From the NCBI GenBank assembly GCA_031292455.1, contig JARLHC010000167.1:1-55893 (forward strand): a stretch of DNA of 55,893 nt, given 5' to 3'. Every line of letters starts with the position of its first letter. The stretch's first letter is position 1. The notes below the pieces were generated by a model. It saw nothing but the letters and a program-made list of their open reading frames with translations, ran no database searches and was not told where the DNA came from. This document shows positions 55,066-55,893 of the stretch, one piece after another. This DNA is from Ignavibacteriaceae bacterium. GTDB lineage: Bacteria > Bacteroidota > Ignavibacteria > Ignavibacteriales > Ignavibacteriaceae. A program made the position numbers and the translations under genes.

Positions 55066-55162
55066 GCCTCTGCTGCCTAATTTAGGTAATGACGTTATAT
55101 GGTTGGAGCTGGTCAAGTATATACCATCCTCCCGCTAGACAGGCATACAAGCAGAGGCCTTT
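55066..55162 (+). ncRNA. Structured element 2, directly upstream of the orphan ORF
   Basis: Closed by GCCTCTGCT (55066-55074) and AGCAGAGGC (55150-55158), followed by CTTTT. Inside are CCTA-ATT-TAGG and a second stem built on ATGGT/ACCAT around a GGAGCTGGTC loop. About 95 bases long, it ends ten bases before the ATG at 55172. It could be a terminator-linked leader (riboswitch-like), a small RNA, or the folded end of a mobile element. Confidence 0.45.
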
Positions 55163-55171
55163 TATATTTAT

Positions 55172-55609
55172 ATGCAAATAACTAAGACTGATTACCTTCG
55201 GCAAAAGCTATATTTTTTTTACAATGCAGGGCGGGATAAAAATATGCCGAACAACATTGATTTTAAAAAACCTATACTTCTTTCCGGACAGGTTATTGAT
55301 GAACTCATTTCCTATTACAAATCCTTTCCTAACTTTACTCAAGTTTTAATGATATTGGAAGCAAAGAATTATATTAGTACACTCAGAAGCGAAGATAAGC
55401 GATTAGAATGGCTCATACGTTTAATTAGGCATGGTAAAAATAAGATGAGAGGTATGTTGTGCTATATAAAAAGTGGTAGTTTCTTCGATAACTACATACC
55501 TGATCCGAATAGGCCAAAGGACAGGCTGTACAAGGGCTTTAAGTACTCTGGTCCAGCTGATCTTAACTTATCAATACCTTGCCCAGACGATACATTTCGA
55601 AAAATTTAA
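55172..55609 (+). CDS. Orphan 145-aa protein
   Basis: No family recognised. The sequence is basic and partly helical (SGQVIDELISYYKSFPNFTQVLMILEAKNYIS, trimmed in sense; LEWLIRLIRHGKNKMRG), with a C-terminal region rich in P and D. The ATG at 55172 has no ribosome site. ATG at 55244 (GGGA seven bases upstream) would give a 121-aa protein and may be the true start. It follows the two structured elements and precedes the IS21 end. Confidence 0.4.
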   Translation: MQITKTDYLRQKLYFFYNAGRDKNMPNNIDFKKPILLSGQVIDELISYYKSFPNFTQVLMILEAKNYISTLRSEDKRLEWLIRLIRHGKNKMRGMLCYIKSGSFFDNYIPDPNRPKDRLYKGFKYSGPADLNLSIPCPDDTFRKI

Positions 55610-55753
55610 CACACATATTTTATAAGTATAGCAGAACCCTTAGTAGTATTGCAGTAACTGCCCATGAGGGGCAGGTTAGGTAGGTTGTGTAAGCGATACC
55701 AGTACATAACCTCTATAAAAACAGCCGTACAGCCTGATCACCTTGTACACCAT

Positions 55754-55893
55754 TGTGTAGTTTCCATTCAAAATTGACCAGTTATTCCGCCGAAAATTGA
55801 CCACCAAAATCTATTAACAGTAATAACTTTCTTCTTTACATTAAGTGAAATATTTAATAACCAAGAAGAAAGGAAATTTAGGTGATCACTATG
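55754..55893 (+). mobile_element. Left end of an IS21-family insertion sequence
   Basis: The end starts near TGTGTAG at 55754 and contains two copies of AAAATTGACCA (55770-55780 and 55793-55803), 23 bp apart, the multiple terminal transposase-binding repeats of IS21-type elements. A transposase start follows at 55882. The rest lies outside the window. Confidence 0.65.
55882..55893 (+). CDS. istA: istA transposase, first four codons only
   Basis: GTG-ATC-ACT-ATG after AAAGGAAA, that is (M)ITM, the N-terminus I recall for IstA proteins of Bacteroidota IS21 elements. Cut by the window edge; the call rests mainly on the repeats upstream. Confidence 0.5.

Overview
The window reads as chromosomal DNA of an Ignavibacteria-like member of the Bacteroidota/Chlorobi group. 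Three secreted proteins end in a type IX secretion (Por) sorting domain of the NYPNPFNPST type. Several promoters fit the Bacteroidota consensus (-33 TTTG, about 20 bp, -7 TAnnTTTG). The DNA is AT-rich, and TTG and GTG starts are common. The species assignment is inference from these traits.

Layout. 1-7.1 kb: housekeeping and stress genes (quinone-reductase-like MDR, HNH endonuclease, two small membrane proteins, Dps, NmrA-like reductase). These are interrupted by an MNT-HEPN toxin-antitoxin pair that lies between two 82-86 bp direct repeats, each carrying a bidirectional terminator. 7.2-18.0 kb: two drug-efflux operons face each other. The first is tetR-emrA-emrB-tolC (+). The second is tetR-MFP-RND-tolC (-). 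A shared terminator separates them, and the two TetR promoters carry similar operators. 18.1-20.2 kb: a papain-like protease and a nucleoside-phosphorylase-like protein in one operon, with a possible 23-aa ORF after them. 20.4-36.0 kb: secreted and envelope proteins, namely a 13-motif BNR/YCF48 protein, an MFS carrier broken by a frameshift, a GH28 polygalacturonase, a beta-helix protein, a lipoprotein-lipoprotein-LRR operon, a receiver protein, a pectate-lyase-like enzyme and a DUF6266-like protein. GH28, the lyase and the carrier suggest use of pectin.

36.9 kb to the end: a genomic island. The 3' half of a tRNA-Lys(CTT) gene and its terminator remain at 36841-36924. From the anticodon loop onward the tRNA is replaced by a roughly 123-bp sequence that recurs at 43364-43487. 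The 6.45 kb between the copies is an integrase-less defence cassette: a DUF6577/AbiEi-like regulator, an AbiEii nucleotidyltransferase, a TOTE-type primase-helicase, and HipA-HipB. The AbiE and Hip promoters both overlap inverted-repeat operators. Right of the second copy lies a second accessory block: a TPR gene remnant, a T9SS protein, small membrane proteins, a frameshifted FRG-domain gene, DUF2971 with an OGG-fold protein, a four-gene operon of very small unknown proteins, a lipoprotein, HEPN-like and DUF5677 proteins, and two tandem structured elements before an orphan ORF. The left end of an IS21-family element closes the window. No third att copy and no integrase were seen.

The best candidates for something undescribed are the att-bounded cassette with its AbiE/primase-helicase unit, the small-protein operon at 49.2-50.4 kb, the tandem structured elements at 54.97-55.16 kb, and the phosphorylase-protease unit at 18.1-20.2 kb. 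All functions are read from motifs by eye; no database search was run.
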